A stretch of DNA of 64,000 nt from Bombardia bombarda (lineage: Eukaryota; Ascomycota; Sordariomycetes; Sordariales; Lasiosphaeriaceae): NCBI GenBank assembly GCA_030512295.1, contig JAULSR010000005.1:2480001-2544000 (forward strand). The letters are read 5' to 3'. This document shows positions 37,028-49,075 of the stretch, piece after piece (within the stretch, counting starts at the first letter, position 1; every line of letters begins with the position of its first letter). A program made the translations under genes and the position numbers. The notes below the pieces were generated by a model that had not been told where the DNA came from, did no database searches, and saw only the letters and a program-made list of their open reading frames with translations.

Positions 37028-40000
37028 TCAGTAAAATCCCTCCCCATTCATGCTGCCTCGCGTGCTGGAAGCAGACGTCGTGTTTGGGGTGGTCTGGGCC
37101 GACGAGCTTGTATCGCTACTGGGGGTAGAAGGCTCGACGACCCTGTTCCTGATGGTCATAATCCATTCGTGCTGCAGCAACTCGACGGCAGTGGCCCGCT
37201 TCTTGGAGTCTCGGACAAAGCAGCGCTTCAAAAAGTCAATGCCCTGGGGACTGAGCTGCTCTGACGAGGGTAACTGCGGCGGGTTGCCTTGGGCTATGTT
37301 GTACATGATTGCCCACTCGTTGTCCAAGTTTGCCCACGGACGTCTGCCGGTGGCCATCTCGAGGATGACACAGCCGAGCGACCATACATCTACCGCGCCC
37401 AAGTGACCGGGGTTCTCGCCCTTGATCACTTCGGGTGACATATACATGGGCGTGCCCGTCATCGACTTGTTTGGCTTAGTACTAGTAAGATCCTGAACAA
37501 GAGTCCGACCCTGGCGTGCAATGAGCTTGGCAGCGCCAAAATCAACATACTTGATGATCCCGTTATGGTCAAGAAGAATGTCTAGCAATTTGGTCAATAT
37601 GGTTCGGCGAGATGTCCCCAGGGCTGGTAAAGGAGAGAGAAGGGGGGGGAAGGGTAAAATAGGATGAGATGGACTTACTCTCTGGCTTGACGTCCCGATG
37701 GGCAATTCTCAGATCATGAAGATACGCGAGACCTTCAAGAAGTTGCAGCGCATAGACCATGATGACTTGCTCATCCTCGATACGGCCATGTTCCAAGAGA
37801 TTGGCGAGCGAGCCTCCGGAACAGAACTCCATAAACATATAAACACGGTCACGATGCACCTCGATGCCGTAGTAGGATACCACATTGGGGTGATCTACCG
37901 TCTCCAAGACACGCATTTCATCCCTAATCTGTCCAGCGATGCTGGGGATCAACTTGGGATCCTGTAGGCGAATCTCCTTCACCGCCATCAGCTGGCCCGT
38001 ATCCAAATTCATGGCAGCGTAGACGTTGCCAAAGGTGCCGCCACCCACAAAGTGGCCTTGTTGCCACCTCATGCTGAAGTTTGTAGCGGTGGAAGAAAGC
38101 CAGGCAAGCGAACGATCTACCTCATTTGAGGCTTCCAAGACTCTGCCCATTGCTGACCGTTCCACGAGGATCTCCTTCCGATAATCATCGACCTTGGCAA
38201 GCTCCTCTAGACGGTGCTCCTGGACATATTTGGATGCTTCTTCATCATCCATAATCTGGCCCTTGTTGAGTCGTTTGAGTTGATTCATAAGCGCCTCCAT
38301 GCGCTGCTTTTCTGCCTGGGCAGCAACACTGGACCTGGCGCCCATGATATCGAAGTGCGAGATTAAGAGTGCCATGCACCCCGCAACCTTGGCTCGCAGC
38401 TTAGCGTATTCATCATCGCCGAGTGCAAGAATATGCCTTCCTCGAGTCATTCCCATCGCGAACTCAAGAGCCAGCACGGCCCATCGAAATGTCTTGCGGT
38501 CCGAAGAGACACAGTCGTCGCAAATGAAGCTGACCCAGTCCAGTGCAAGTTTGGTCAGTTTGAGGTTGTTCATCGATCTGCGGTTGTTGTCCATGTATAA
38601 CAGGGAGCGTTGTCCGAACTCTGTAGCAAAGATAAAGCACGTCTGGACCAAATCTTGACAGTTGAGATCCTTTGTTTGTCGTCGAATGGCCTCGACACTG
38701 TCCATGAATGCATTGGACAGTTTGAAGGCAACCTTGCGGATTTCCATGAGTCTGAAGTTGACCTTAGACAAATTGCACCGTTGTTCCACAACAGGGTCTA
38801 TTTGCATATCAATATTGTCAATGAATGCCTTTCTCGCATTCGCAAGTCGCGTTAGAGAGCCCCCGGCGAGGAGTCTCATATGCCCTAACTTGATGTCCAA
38901 CGGTTCTTCCCGCACTAATAGGTTTATCTTAGCCCCGAACCAGTGGGGAGGGTCTTCGGCTTTGATAATCAGCATGTATGGTTCAGTGCCGTCTTCGATA
39001 GGTGCGTCGTAAGAGAAGGAGCTCATTAGCAGCTGAATCTCCTCTTGGCGATTATGTAGAGTAGGCGAAGCAATGATGATGACACCTTCATGCTCTGGAC
39101 TGCCAGTGTAGACCTGGAAGTGACCTGATTCTATAAGGCGATCGTAGAGTTCGTGCAGTCTCTCCGGGCCGAAGGCGATAGTATAGTCGCATGCGTTCTC
39201 GTACTTTTCACTTAACATTCGGGAGAATCGCTGCAACATTCTCTGTCGTACTCGAACTGAGTCGAGGATCTGTTTGTAGCGCTTGGTCATCTCAGACACA
39301 CTCTCTTTCGGCCTTCTCTGAAGCTCCTTCTCAAAAGTTTGGCTGAGCCGATTCCAGGCCTTGTATGTAAGGGAGCTGAACTGTTCCGCAACCTCGACAT
39401 CACCGTGTGTCAAATGGCTTCCGACCTCATTCCCGAAACCCCACTCCTGGAATAGCAGCTCGGCTTCTTTGAAGGTGTTCTTGTTTCCGCTAAGCTTCCA
39501 GTTCAACATCTTGAAGTAGTATTTCAAAGCATCCAAAATGACCCGATCAAAATCTTCATCGATACAAGGTGGCAGCTCCCAACCGGGCTCTGGCTGAGCA
39601 ATTGTCATATACTCAGCCTTGATCTTGATGGCCAGCTTTAACAAGATCTGAAACTGGAAAATCATCTGATCCTGCATCATAGGATTCTGTTGTGCCGAGT
39701 CTTTCATCTTCTTAGCATAAGCCAGCCGCACTTTGATGATCTCCTCGATAAGACGAGACGGAAAGCTTATCAGAGTGAGTAGCTCTTCGATGTAGGGCGG
39801 AAGATGGCGCTTCTGGAACCCCTCGGCGTTCTCAATAAGGGTATCTTTGGCCTTTGTAATGACTCTCGAGATACCATCCAGCATACTCTTCTTTCTGAGG
39901 TGCTTTCCGTCGTTGCCCGAGTCCTCATGTAGGGACTTCAGACCTTCCTCCTTCATGAGTCGATCCAAAAAGGAGGATTCGTCGCTCAGACCGTTTCCGC

Positions 40001-41219
40001 TGGGCGACCGCTCTTTGGTTCGCTGGAAGTCGAGAGCATCGTTCCCAACCCATTTTTTCAGGATAGACAATTCAGTATTAATCATTTCATTGACGTTGTA
40101 CCAAGATATGACGGCATCACATGTCTCCTGGTAGGCATTGTAGACGGTAGGCTTGAGTGCTGCGACAAGGGCGGTACTTGACGGGTATAGACTTTCAATC
40201 TTCTCGATCTTGGCGACGACATCGCGAACCTGATCAGTGGGTGGTTTCCCTGCTTCGCTCTCGCCGGCAATGGAGAAATTAATCACATCGTTCACAGAAC
40301 GCTCCAGCACAGCCCGGGCGTCTTCGATCATCCTTCGCTGGACGGGCAGGTGGCGGCCACAGAGTCTTGAGCGGATCCCAAGCCATATCTCTGCCTTGTG
40401 GGCGGCCAGACCGACATCCTCATCGGCCGAACCGATGAGACGCTTCTTCTCCTGACGAACAACGTCGCCAGTGAGTACAGCCTCAAGCATTCCATGCCAC
40501 TCCAGCCTCTCCCGACTCTGGGAGTCTTTTAAGTCATCCTCGGAGATCTGAAGCTCCTCACCGCTGACGAACATTATGTGGGCATCCTCGTAACTGTCAA
40601 ATGGACCCTCGGAGGAGGGGGTTTCGCCTTCAGAGTCTGAGTCGTAGGGGTCGCCAGAGTAGCTGTCGAAGTAGTCGTTGTTATAGTCCTGCTGGCGCAG
40701 CCTCCGCACGTATTCTCGTTCCTGGGCCCGGAAGGTCGATGTGCCGATAGGCCGTGGTCTCGAACCGTCTCGTGCGTGCGGCCCGCTGGTATTGCTGTTG
40801 TAAGACGACGGCGGTGCGCCCTGTATAGGCCGGCGCTGGGCATAAGGCTGATATGTGTTGGATGGGGTCCTTGCAGGTGCGGTCGGGCGCTGGGGGCGAG
40901 CAGCAGCACCATTGGTGAATGAAGCCGAATCGCCACCTGTGCGCTGGCGACTGGGCGGACCACTGGCCTGGGCGGCCACCAGCGAGGACACGGAGCCCGA
41001 ATGGCCTCCAGCATCGCTGTATCTGGCGAGAGAGCCGAGCTCGTCGTGGTGCTCCTGGGCGTGGGGATCTTCAGGCGATTCTCCCGAGGATGTAGAATTC
41101 TCCGAGTCGGTTGTTACTGCTGTCGGGCGCTGTCCGTTCTTGAGCTTTTCGGTTCGAAGGGCTGCATCTTCGTCGCTCTGGTTGAAGCGCACCGCGCGGG
41201 GAGAGACCTCGGCCGACAT
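37028..41219 (-). CDS. ssk2: HOG-pathway MAP kinase kinase kinase (Ssk2/OS-4 type)
   Basis: Ser/Thr kinase that, when released by the Sln1-type phosphorelay and Ssk1, phosphorylates the MAPKK Pbs2/OS-5 and so activates Hog1/OS-2 in osmotic stress and the response to phenylpyrrole and dicarboximide fungicides (family knowledge). Exons: 41219-37679 and 37581-37028; the 97-bp intron splits the catalytic loop between HRDVKPE and NILLD. The product is 1364 aa, matching OS-4/Ssk2 length. The N-terminal ~250 residues are disordered; residues about 250-1000 are the long regulatory region of the family. The kinase domain runs from about 1050 to 1320: glycine loop GGGTFGNVYAA, ATP-binding Lys 1081 in MAVKEI, catalytic Asp 1176, DFG in YVDFGAAK, activation segment TGTPMYMSPE. 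The start is in a good context (CACAAAATGTC). It is divergent from sld3. Identification is firm. Confidence 0.93.
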
Positions 41220-43072
41220 TTTGTGAGCCGTGCAACGGGGTGGCGAGTGACGATGCGGCGATGCGGGGATGTGGCGCTGTATTTACTACAAAGCTCCTCT
41301 GGCTATGACGGCGCGGGTCGGAGACGACGGGACTAATTAATCAATGATGGCAGGTAGCGAACATGCAGATCAGATAAGCCTAAGTCGACGGCGACGGCGG
41401 GATCGGCCTCTCTCTCTCGCCCGCTCGCTGTGGGGAGAAGTGAGAGACGACCAGCTTGTCCATGGGGTGTCAACAGATGTTGTGGGAAGAGAGGCTGCAG
41501 GAATCAATCCATCCAACGAATTGATGATGATGATCTGGGCGACGCGCGACCGATGTCAGCGACTGATCTCTGCTCTCTCGCAACCTAGCAACCTAGGACT
41601 AGCGCGTCTCCCGGATCGAGGTTTGCACTTCTGCCGTCGACGTCGGGCACTCTGATGCTGTACAGCGGTACGGGGTGGCTTGTTTGGCACTGACAAAGCT
41701 GGACTACGGAGGTGAGGCTACGTGACTTACGTAGTGCTTGTGGCAAGAAAGGTGGAGGAGCTTGTTTCGACCCAATGACTCAAAGACCCAAGACGGGCTA
41801 AAAGCTCGTCTGGGTGACCGCAGAATCAATCCAGCAGACAGGCGGAGGAGCTCCATGTCCCATTCTAGTTCTACAGTCTAGACCTACAGTCTACACTAGA
41901 GGCTAGAGCGGAGCTTGCCATTGTGCCACGCCCATTGGCCCTGTCGGCCTTTTAATGACGGCAGGTGCGCCAGGCCACTCCCGTGCGGGCCACCACCTTT
42001 ACCAACCAAGCACGCTTTGTGGATGCTTTGATCTGGGTAGCAAAGGCACTTTTGGGGGCAGGCCAAAATGAACGAGAGTGACTTGAGTCTGTGCTGCGAC
42101 ATGCGCACCAGGTGTTGCTCGAGAAACCCGTCCAACCGTCTCACAGACACGACCGTCTTCTGCACATTCATCACATTCATCGAGCCTGTCAACACATGGC
42201 TCGGGATCTGACTTCGATGTGTGGATCGGAGGTGATTTACTCAATAAGAGACAATCCACAACGATAATACTGCGTGGCAATCTTCAATCTGCGCACCATT
42301 GGTCACCCCGTGGCACACCAAGTATCCACACTGGAAAACGACATCACAGGACTTGTTTCATCCTTAGGTACCTACCCAGGTACCTACCTAGCTTTTTTTT
42401 TTTTTGCTCGACTAGACTACTGTGTACAGGAGTACCTAGACCCAGCACTTCAGTAGTGTAGCGGGAATGCCAGTGTACCCAGAGCTTTTTCGGTAATTCC
42501 GTCCCGACAAACGCGCAATATTCGCACAGCTGTAGCATAATTAATAAGGTAAGGTAGTGAGTGGTAAATTTCTCCTGGGATGTTTCTTCTTTCATGGACT
42601 GTAACAGCTTCAGAATGCCTGGCGAACCACTGGTGGGATTTGTACGCATCTGGTCCATGCTGTGGTTCGACTTCTTGGGTGCCCGCCGTCTCCCTGCCGT
42701 CATTGTGGGGGTGGCGTTTTAGCGAGCTAACCAGCCCTGAGGAGCCCACCGCCACGGCGTGGCGTGAAAGTTACCCACAGTTGCTAAGGTGCTAATCAGC
42801 ACTGGTTACGTAGGTACCTAGCAGGTTCCATGGATGCTGCGCGTCAATTCCTACCCCTGTCCGACGCGCGACACGCCCAACACAGCCAGTAGGTACATAC
42901 TACACATTTCGAGACAGCATCCGAAGACCGGGACAGAAACCAGGCGCTGCTAGAAGGCACTGCATCCGTATCGAATTGGATCACAACGAAGGCCGCCTTC
43001 TCTTTCGCCGTCTACGCCATGTTCTTCTTTGACACATAGTCCGTTAATGGCCAGTATTATTTTGGTATCGAT
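41220..43072. promoter_or_regulatory. Divergent upstream region of ssk2 and sld3
   Basis: 1.85 kb between two divergent start codons. It contains T13 near 42393-42405 and several palindromic words of the GGTACCTACC/ACCTAGGT type (42366-42391, 42811-42820, 42890-42900). GACGCGCGAC near 42863-42872 resembles but does not match the MluI cell-cycle box ACGCGT that would be attractive for sld3. No coding sequence is supported. Confidence 0.45.
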
Positions 43073-46000
43073 ATGTCCTCTTCAGCCCGGCGGGATAGTG
43101 GCGCGTCCGTGTCGCGTCCAGCCTCCGCCGTCTCCCTTTCTCGTCCCTCATCCGCCCGCGCCTCCTTCCCGAGCCTGGACAGCCGACACGACAGCCAGCA
43201 CGACAGTGAGCTGTCCGACTCCAAGAAGCGCAAGAGAGATTCGACCACTCCCCTCGCCGCCGATGATCTGCTCAAGGCCCCCGTCGTCCTCAAGCCACAT
43301 CCCGCTAGTTTGGCAGTGAAGCCACGAATCCTGCATCTATTGATGCTTCTCCCCCGGGAACATGTACCACTGTCCGCTCTTGACCTCGCCCAGCCCCATG
43401 GTGATTTTCCGGCTTGTCGCTTCTTTGAATCGCACATCAAAATTCTGGACCTCGAGGGCCGCTTAGGGTCCAATGTCCTGCTGGCCCGCTCCGACACAAG
43501 CCGTATGGTGTATGCCATCGAGCGCGAGGGACATGGACTGTATGTGCTCTGTAAACTGGGCGCCTGGGTTGATATCGAGAAACTTGCCCAGTGTGCAACA
43601 GTCGTGTGCAATCAGCGCATCAAGACTTGCAGGCCATCCAAGCCCACCAACTCCGCATTCCCATCGCCCATCATCACGCCACAAATGCATAAAGAGAACA
43701 AGAAAAGGAGACTCGCCATCGAAGTAATACAGTCAATGGTTCGGAAGCGCTCCAGCACAATCCCAGACAAGGAGTCACAGCCCCAATCCCGACCCCAGAC
43801 GCCAAGTGAGAAAACCGCCATGTCTGAAAAGCCTGTAGGCCGCAATATCGAGCCGGCCGACGAGGTTGCCGACAATTCTATGCCCCCTCCAGCGGGAAAG
43901 CTCGTCTCGGGCTCTAGTTCAGCTCTCGTCGATGACCCCCTGGTACAGCCGAGTGCCGAAGCCATATTCGAAAACATCAGAGTCCAGTATTTCGAGGCTT
44001 TGTATCATTCTATGGTAAGTGTCATGGTCTTTCTTGATTCTGACTAGTGCTGACTATACAGGGCTCGCTGGCATATTTCGCAAAAGGCCCGCTTTCCCGG
44101 GCTAGAGCTGCTTTCCATTTGGATTGCGACTCCAGTCTTGAAATGAACGACCTGATTGACTTTCTGAGGAGTCTTGTCATGACTACGGTTCTGATTGACA
44201 AGAAGTACCGTGAGACGATTCCCGATATCATGGCCAAAATGAAGACCCATGTTGAGGATTCGGATAACGGAGAATCAAAATCAAAAAAGAAGAAGCCAAA
44301 AAAACTAAAGCTGGGTAGAGATGGTCTGTATCTATTGGAAGACCGGCATGTTCGGCGGTGGTGGACCGCGCATAAGCCCGCCTCTTTCGACGATGACGGC
44401 AAAATGGTAGTACAGACGGAAACGAGGTATCACGTTTCATGCCTGCGTCGAAGAGAAACTCAACTGCAAATGATATTAATCTTGGAGATACTGGCATTGG
44501 AGCCTCTGAGACGACCGGCGGATGCGGCAGAGGAAAGTCAACTGCCGGGTTTGGAATCCTACGCACTAGCTCGAGAGGCTGCTCAAGAGGCTTCGACAAA
44601 AAAGAGAAACAAGACCAACCTTCCTGTTCTCTTGGATGTTCACGCCGATCGTCTCTGTATCTGGCAGACTACAACATCAGACGAAGTGAAATCGTTGGCC
44701 GAGTCGCAGACTGATCCACACAGCCAAGACCCTCAAAGAGCGGAAAGAGTCAACTCAGACCCTCTGAGAGACTTTTGTGTCGACATCATTGTACCATTGT
44801 AAGTCCTCGTGTAAACTCCAGAAAAAAAATATTCCATGGCTCACCAGTTCCTATAGTTTTTCTGCGCGACTTCCAGAGCTGTGTGACTCAATCAATCGCA
44901 AACTGGGCGGTCCTGTTGCACAGGCACCGTCCAAAGAAAAACATTCCAAGCCAACTGTCTTGTCTAGGCCGAAACCCGGCGCGCCTGCGAAGCGAGCTTT
45001 GTCTTCGAGGAACGACAAGGAGAAAAACTTGGAGCGTGTGCTTTCTAATGAACGAATGAGACGCAGTGTCTCACGAGGGCCTTCGGGCGCAATAGCTCTG
45101 ATGCGATCTGCAAGTGCTACAACAATTCCAGGCCTGAAGAGAGAGGGAAGCGAGCCGTTTTTGGCAATGATACCAAAGGTAGAGAAGAGCTCGCTTAAGG
45201 ATAGACCTATCAACGTCTTCTCGCAAAGCACGGGATCTATTGTAACACAAAACGTCAAGGCAACCAAGAAGGCTCTCGTTGAAGCCGAGCTCAAAGAGGC
45301 CATATCCGCTCTTAAGAGGCCAAATCGGGCTTTGGCTGGCAAGGAGTTGGTTGAGGCCGCTGAGAAGCGCACGACATTCGTAGGGGCTACTCCGCAAAAG
45401 AGTCAGTACACCCTCCTTGAGTCGTGGAACTCAAAAGGATCAACTGTGCTGACATATCTATACAGAACTAAACAAAAAGCCAAACCGTGTCGCTTCTGTG
45501 CAGGTCAAGGCAACACCAGCAAACAATCGTTTTAAAGATGTGCTGGGAACTGAATCCCAGCTCGCAAAACTAGATCAGCTCGCTGAGGAAGCAACCGAGT
45601 TTCCACCTTCAGCCTCCTCGGTAGTCCTTGCGTCCTCTGCGCCTCGTAGCAGGTTTTCCAACATCTTTACAGCGTCGAGCGCGACTATGAGGTCTCAACA
45701 AAATAAGGTGCAGGCAACCCCCACACGGATGTCAAGCCTCCCAACGCCTACGTTTCAGGTTCCGCAAGAGAATTTGAACTTCCCTCCTTCTTCTCCTGTT
45801 GTATCCCGGAAGGCGGCGTTTATCTCAAGCGGACAGAATCTCTCTGTGCCGGCTAGTGACGGCTCAAGCAAAGGAAGTAGCAGACTAGATATGCTACCAT
45901 CGTCCCCTGGACTGACCGGGCTTTTTGAGACACCCGTCAACGCGAGATCGTCCAGGGACAACCGAATGATGTTGAACGATACCCCAATTAGATCCAGGCT

Positions 46001-46157
46001 ATCAACTGTTGAGGATGGGGTGAAGAGGTATGAAAAGGGGTTTGCTGGTAAGATTGGTGGTACAGGTGGAGGTGATAGAGGCAAGGAGGATGTGAGCATA
46101 TACCATCGACTTGGGTGGGATACGGGGGACTTTGACGAACTTGATGATCTGGCATGA
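43073..46157 (+). CDS. sld3: DNA replication initiation regulator Sld3
   Basis: Loads Cdc45 on the Mcm2-7 helicase at origins and, after CDK phosphorylation, binds Dpb11; nuclear, S-phase. Exons: 43073-44014, 44062-44798, 44857-45401, 45466-46157, with introns of 47, 58 and 64 bp; 971 aa. Residues 1-65 are Ser/Arg-rich. The conserved Sld3 domain begins near residue 75 and extends to about 600, with LRRRETQLQMILILE in the second exon and FSARLPELCDSINRKLG at the start of the third. A lysine-rich stretch (KSKKKKPKKLKL) interrupts it. The C-terminal third is disordered with several SP/TP sites (for example PPSSPVV, LPSSPGL, NDTPIRS), candidate CDK targets by analogy with yeast. The third junction restores NRFKDVLG-type conserved sequence. 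The protein is longer than yeast Sld3 (668 aa), as usual in filamentous fungi. Confidence 0.88.
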
Positions 46158-46331
46158 ATTTCTACCATGACGTTACATGAAACAACAACAATGGGTATTG
46201 GGACAGCATTAGGGAGGTTTACTAAGCGATTGAAAAAAGAGGGTGCATCAGCATGGCGAAAAGGGCGCATGATTTCACTTGATATGAGCAGCATTTCTCA
46301 GCAGCATAGCTAGTGGTTAGACTCAGAGTCT

Positions 46332-46379
<48 letters not shown>

Positions 46380-46518
46380 AAACAGAATGAAGAGAAACCG
46401 GTAGTAGATTCTGTAGGAAATTAATATAATTATATTACTGCTACCATTCCCAGGGACCAAAAGTCCCACGTCACTATTACCTCTGCAATGGGACGCCGGC
46501 GTCGCACAAATCTAACCG
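46158..46518. other. Convergent spacer between sld3 and trs65
   Basis: 361 bp between two stop codons, so both 3' untranslated regions probably overlap here. The main content is the T21A24 tract next to an 11-bp palindrome. Nothing coding is seen. Confidence 0.6.
46320..46375. repeat. GACTCAGAGTC palindrome followed by T21A24
   Basis: Positions 46320-46330 form an 11-bp palindrome. From 46331 come 21 T, then 24 A to 46375. The T/A block is self-complementary and could extrude as a hairpin, or give polymerase slippage and assembly error. Confidence 0.95.
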
Positions 46519-48496
46519 TTACCCTCGGCTCTGCACCACAACCATCGGTAGTTCTCTCACATCAACATGTTCTTGGGTCCCCAGGTCAATGATTCTGACC
46601 GCCTCGATACCGACAATGCCCTCCTTCAGCGCCAGGAATCGCAGCTCGACCACGGCACACGTGTCGGGCGCCAGCGGTCCGACACGCACGTCTGCGGACA
46701 AGCAGACAAGCTCGGTGCTGCCGACCAAGCTGCTGCGCTGCACGGCATGCACGACGTTCTCGTCTAGTACGGCATCTGCGATCAGCGGCTCTCGCTTCGA
46801 CCCGGGCCCGGCCGTCGACGGTGGGCGGACGACACGCAGCTCGTTGCGCCGCCGCTTGGGCACGGCGACAAGCGCAAGTTTCCGCAGGGCCGAGGTTCCT
46901 CCTCCTCCCCCTGCTGCTGCTGCGCCTGCCCCTGGGGTGTTGTCGGGGCCCGTGCTCTCGGGATGAAGACCGTCCTGTCTGCTGCGGTTCACCACAAAGA
47001 CGGACCAGCTGAACTCTTCACCCGCATAGATGGGCTGGTCCGGGCCTGTGAAGGTCATGGTGATGCCAAAGTCTTGGATGGTTGTTTCTGTGGTGCGTGC
47101 GGTCGAGGCTTCTAGGGAGGGCAAGGCATCCGGGCGGCTGACGGAGGGTGATACCAGGGACTGGACATCGCCGGCGCCTCCGATGGAGAGCTGGCTTGGG
47201 CGGTGGGAGCGCTGTATCGGTTGTGTCATGGGCTGTCCGAACCCCGGATTTACGGGAAGCGTGAAGTCGAGGTTTGTGGTCCAGTTCAGTGTCAGGCGGG
47301 GAAGGCAGATGTTTGGCCCTTCGGAGGAGACGAGGGCGGTCGCCTCGATGGCGATGTCAAGATCTCGGGCCCTACTCTTAGTAGTGACGTCGAGCTGTTG
47401 CGGGGCCAGTCTGTAGATGAAGGTTAGGTGGTCGTGAGCGACACAGCTGAGCGGGAGGCCCATGCCGTCCTGCGTGTTGAGGTCCTCCACCGTTCCGTCG
47501 GTGACCTTGAGGGCGATCTTGTTGAGGACAATTTCGCAGTCGAAGAAAGGGGTGAAGTCAACCTCGAGCAGGGCGATCAGTGCTGGGCTCGGCGGTGTCG
47601 TGTTGGGGCGCGAGAAGCGCACACGTGGGTGAACCGCGGGGTATATCTTCATTCTGAGCTTTTGCAGTCCCTTTAGGAGACGGGGCGGGCCGTTTATTTG
47701 TGTGACGGGGGCAACTCTGGACACTCTGACGGCCGAGAGTTGCGGCTTAACCCCTCCGAGCATCGGGTCGTCTGCAAATGACTCTAGCAGGTTCAGTCCT
47801 GACGGCAAGCAGCTCTCCATGTAGCCGTTACTCGGGCCGCCAGCTTGGTCCGAGTCGTCTGAGATTTTGAGGCTTGCGCTTGCTGAAAAGACAATGGTCG
47901 GCGCCTGCAATCTGATTCTGGGCCGGCCCAGAAAGACGGGGAGCTTCCACACAGCTTGGACATAACGCTTCTCCTCCTCGCTCTCTCTCCCTTCTCCCTC
48001 TTCATCCTCCCGCTCTTCTTGGCTACTCGTCTCTGGCTCCTCTGTCAGGATGATGGCGTCCTCTATATCCTCTACGGTGCCCTTAAATATGGTTTCGGTC
48101 GCGGGGGGGCTTTCTCGGTCTGGCGCATGTGTATTCACGATCTGAGCTTCCAGTGTGATGGCGAGGCGGCGCAAGAGGGAGCGCAGCGTTTGCTCATCGG
48201 CGGGGGGCGTTCGAAGTACGAGATAGACATGGGCGGTCTCATCTAGGGGCTGTGAATGAGCAATTTGAGACGGGAGGGCAGAAGCAGCTTGCGAACCTCG
48301 TACCGAAAAACAGCAGCTCCCGCTGCTCGACACCAGAGAACTTGCCCTTCCAGGTCCCTCCACTGTGCAGCTTGAGCTTGAGAGCCGTCTCGGGCTGGAA
48401 ATTGGATGCGAAGGGGACGATGTAGCTCAGGTATGACCGCTCGAGAAAGGCCTGGCCCGCGTCTTCGCGACCATCGTCTCGGTCGCTGAAAGCCAT
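46519..48496 (-). CDS. trs65: TRAPPII complex subunit Trs65
   Basis: Fungal-specific subunit of TRAPPII, the guanine-nucleotide exchange complex for Ypt31/32 (Rab11) at the late Golgi. Exons: 48496-48304 and 48242-46519; the 61-bp intron (GTACGA...CTAG) joins RELLFF to DETAHVYLVLR. The acceptor was chosen because it alone keeps the frame; the CAG 7 bp earlier does not. The product is 638 aa. Seen in it: an N-terminal hydrophobic-alternating segment, an acidic Glu-rich loop near residues 135-155, the conserved block ALLEVDFTPFFDCEIVL in the middle, and a C-terminal immunoglobulin-like segment (YAGEEFSWSVFVVNRS; VRVGPLAPDTCAVVELRF) typical of the Trs65 IgD3 region. No transmembrane segment or signal peptide. 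It is divergent from prp40 and convergent with sld3. Confidence 0.85.
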
Positions 48497-49075
48497 TGTG
48501 ATGGCGGGTGATTTCTCGATCAGGGTGCCATTAGGGTCTTTGGTGAACCGTAAATGGTGTCGTTGAGATGTGTAGCTACGGAATTGAGTTAAGGTAGTTC
48601 TACGTTAGTGATACTGTCCGCTGTACTTTGAAGTACATGGGTACCTACCTAAATACCTGAAGTGCTTGCCCAGCGGCACCACCTCACCATTCATGCGCGG
48701 CAGGCAACTTCCATGCTCCCCCTGAGACGCCATGGCGGCCTGTCCAGATCTTACCTAGTGGGGCCCAAACATGCACTAATGAAGAGACTCACGCCAGAGT
48801 GGAGTACTTCGTACCGGTAGCACCTTAGCGCCCAAAGCATTAGCTCCATGGTCCGTGCGGTCATTTAATTAATGGTCATTTTTCAACCTCTTTCCAATGC
48901 GCGGAATCCTTAGTCGCCCTCATCCAACCACCAGCCAGCTTAGTAGCTACCCGACGCGTCTTTATTGCACGGAAAGAAAAGGTGGCACCGACGACATCGC
49001 GAACCACCACTCTGACGACATCACCACCAAGCATAGTTTATTGTTTGCGCTTCTCGCGCCGCTGCGTCGTTCGTC
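48497..49075. promoter_or_regulatory. Divergent upstream region of trs65 and prp40
   Basis: 579 bp between divergent start codons. It contains GGTACCTACC words near 48640-48650 and one perfect ACGCGT at 48954-48959, about 120 bp before the prp40 start. No coding sequence is supported. Confidence 0.45.
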
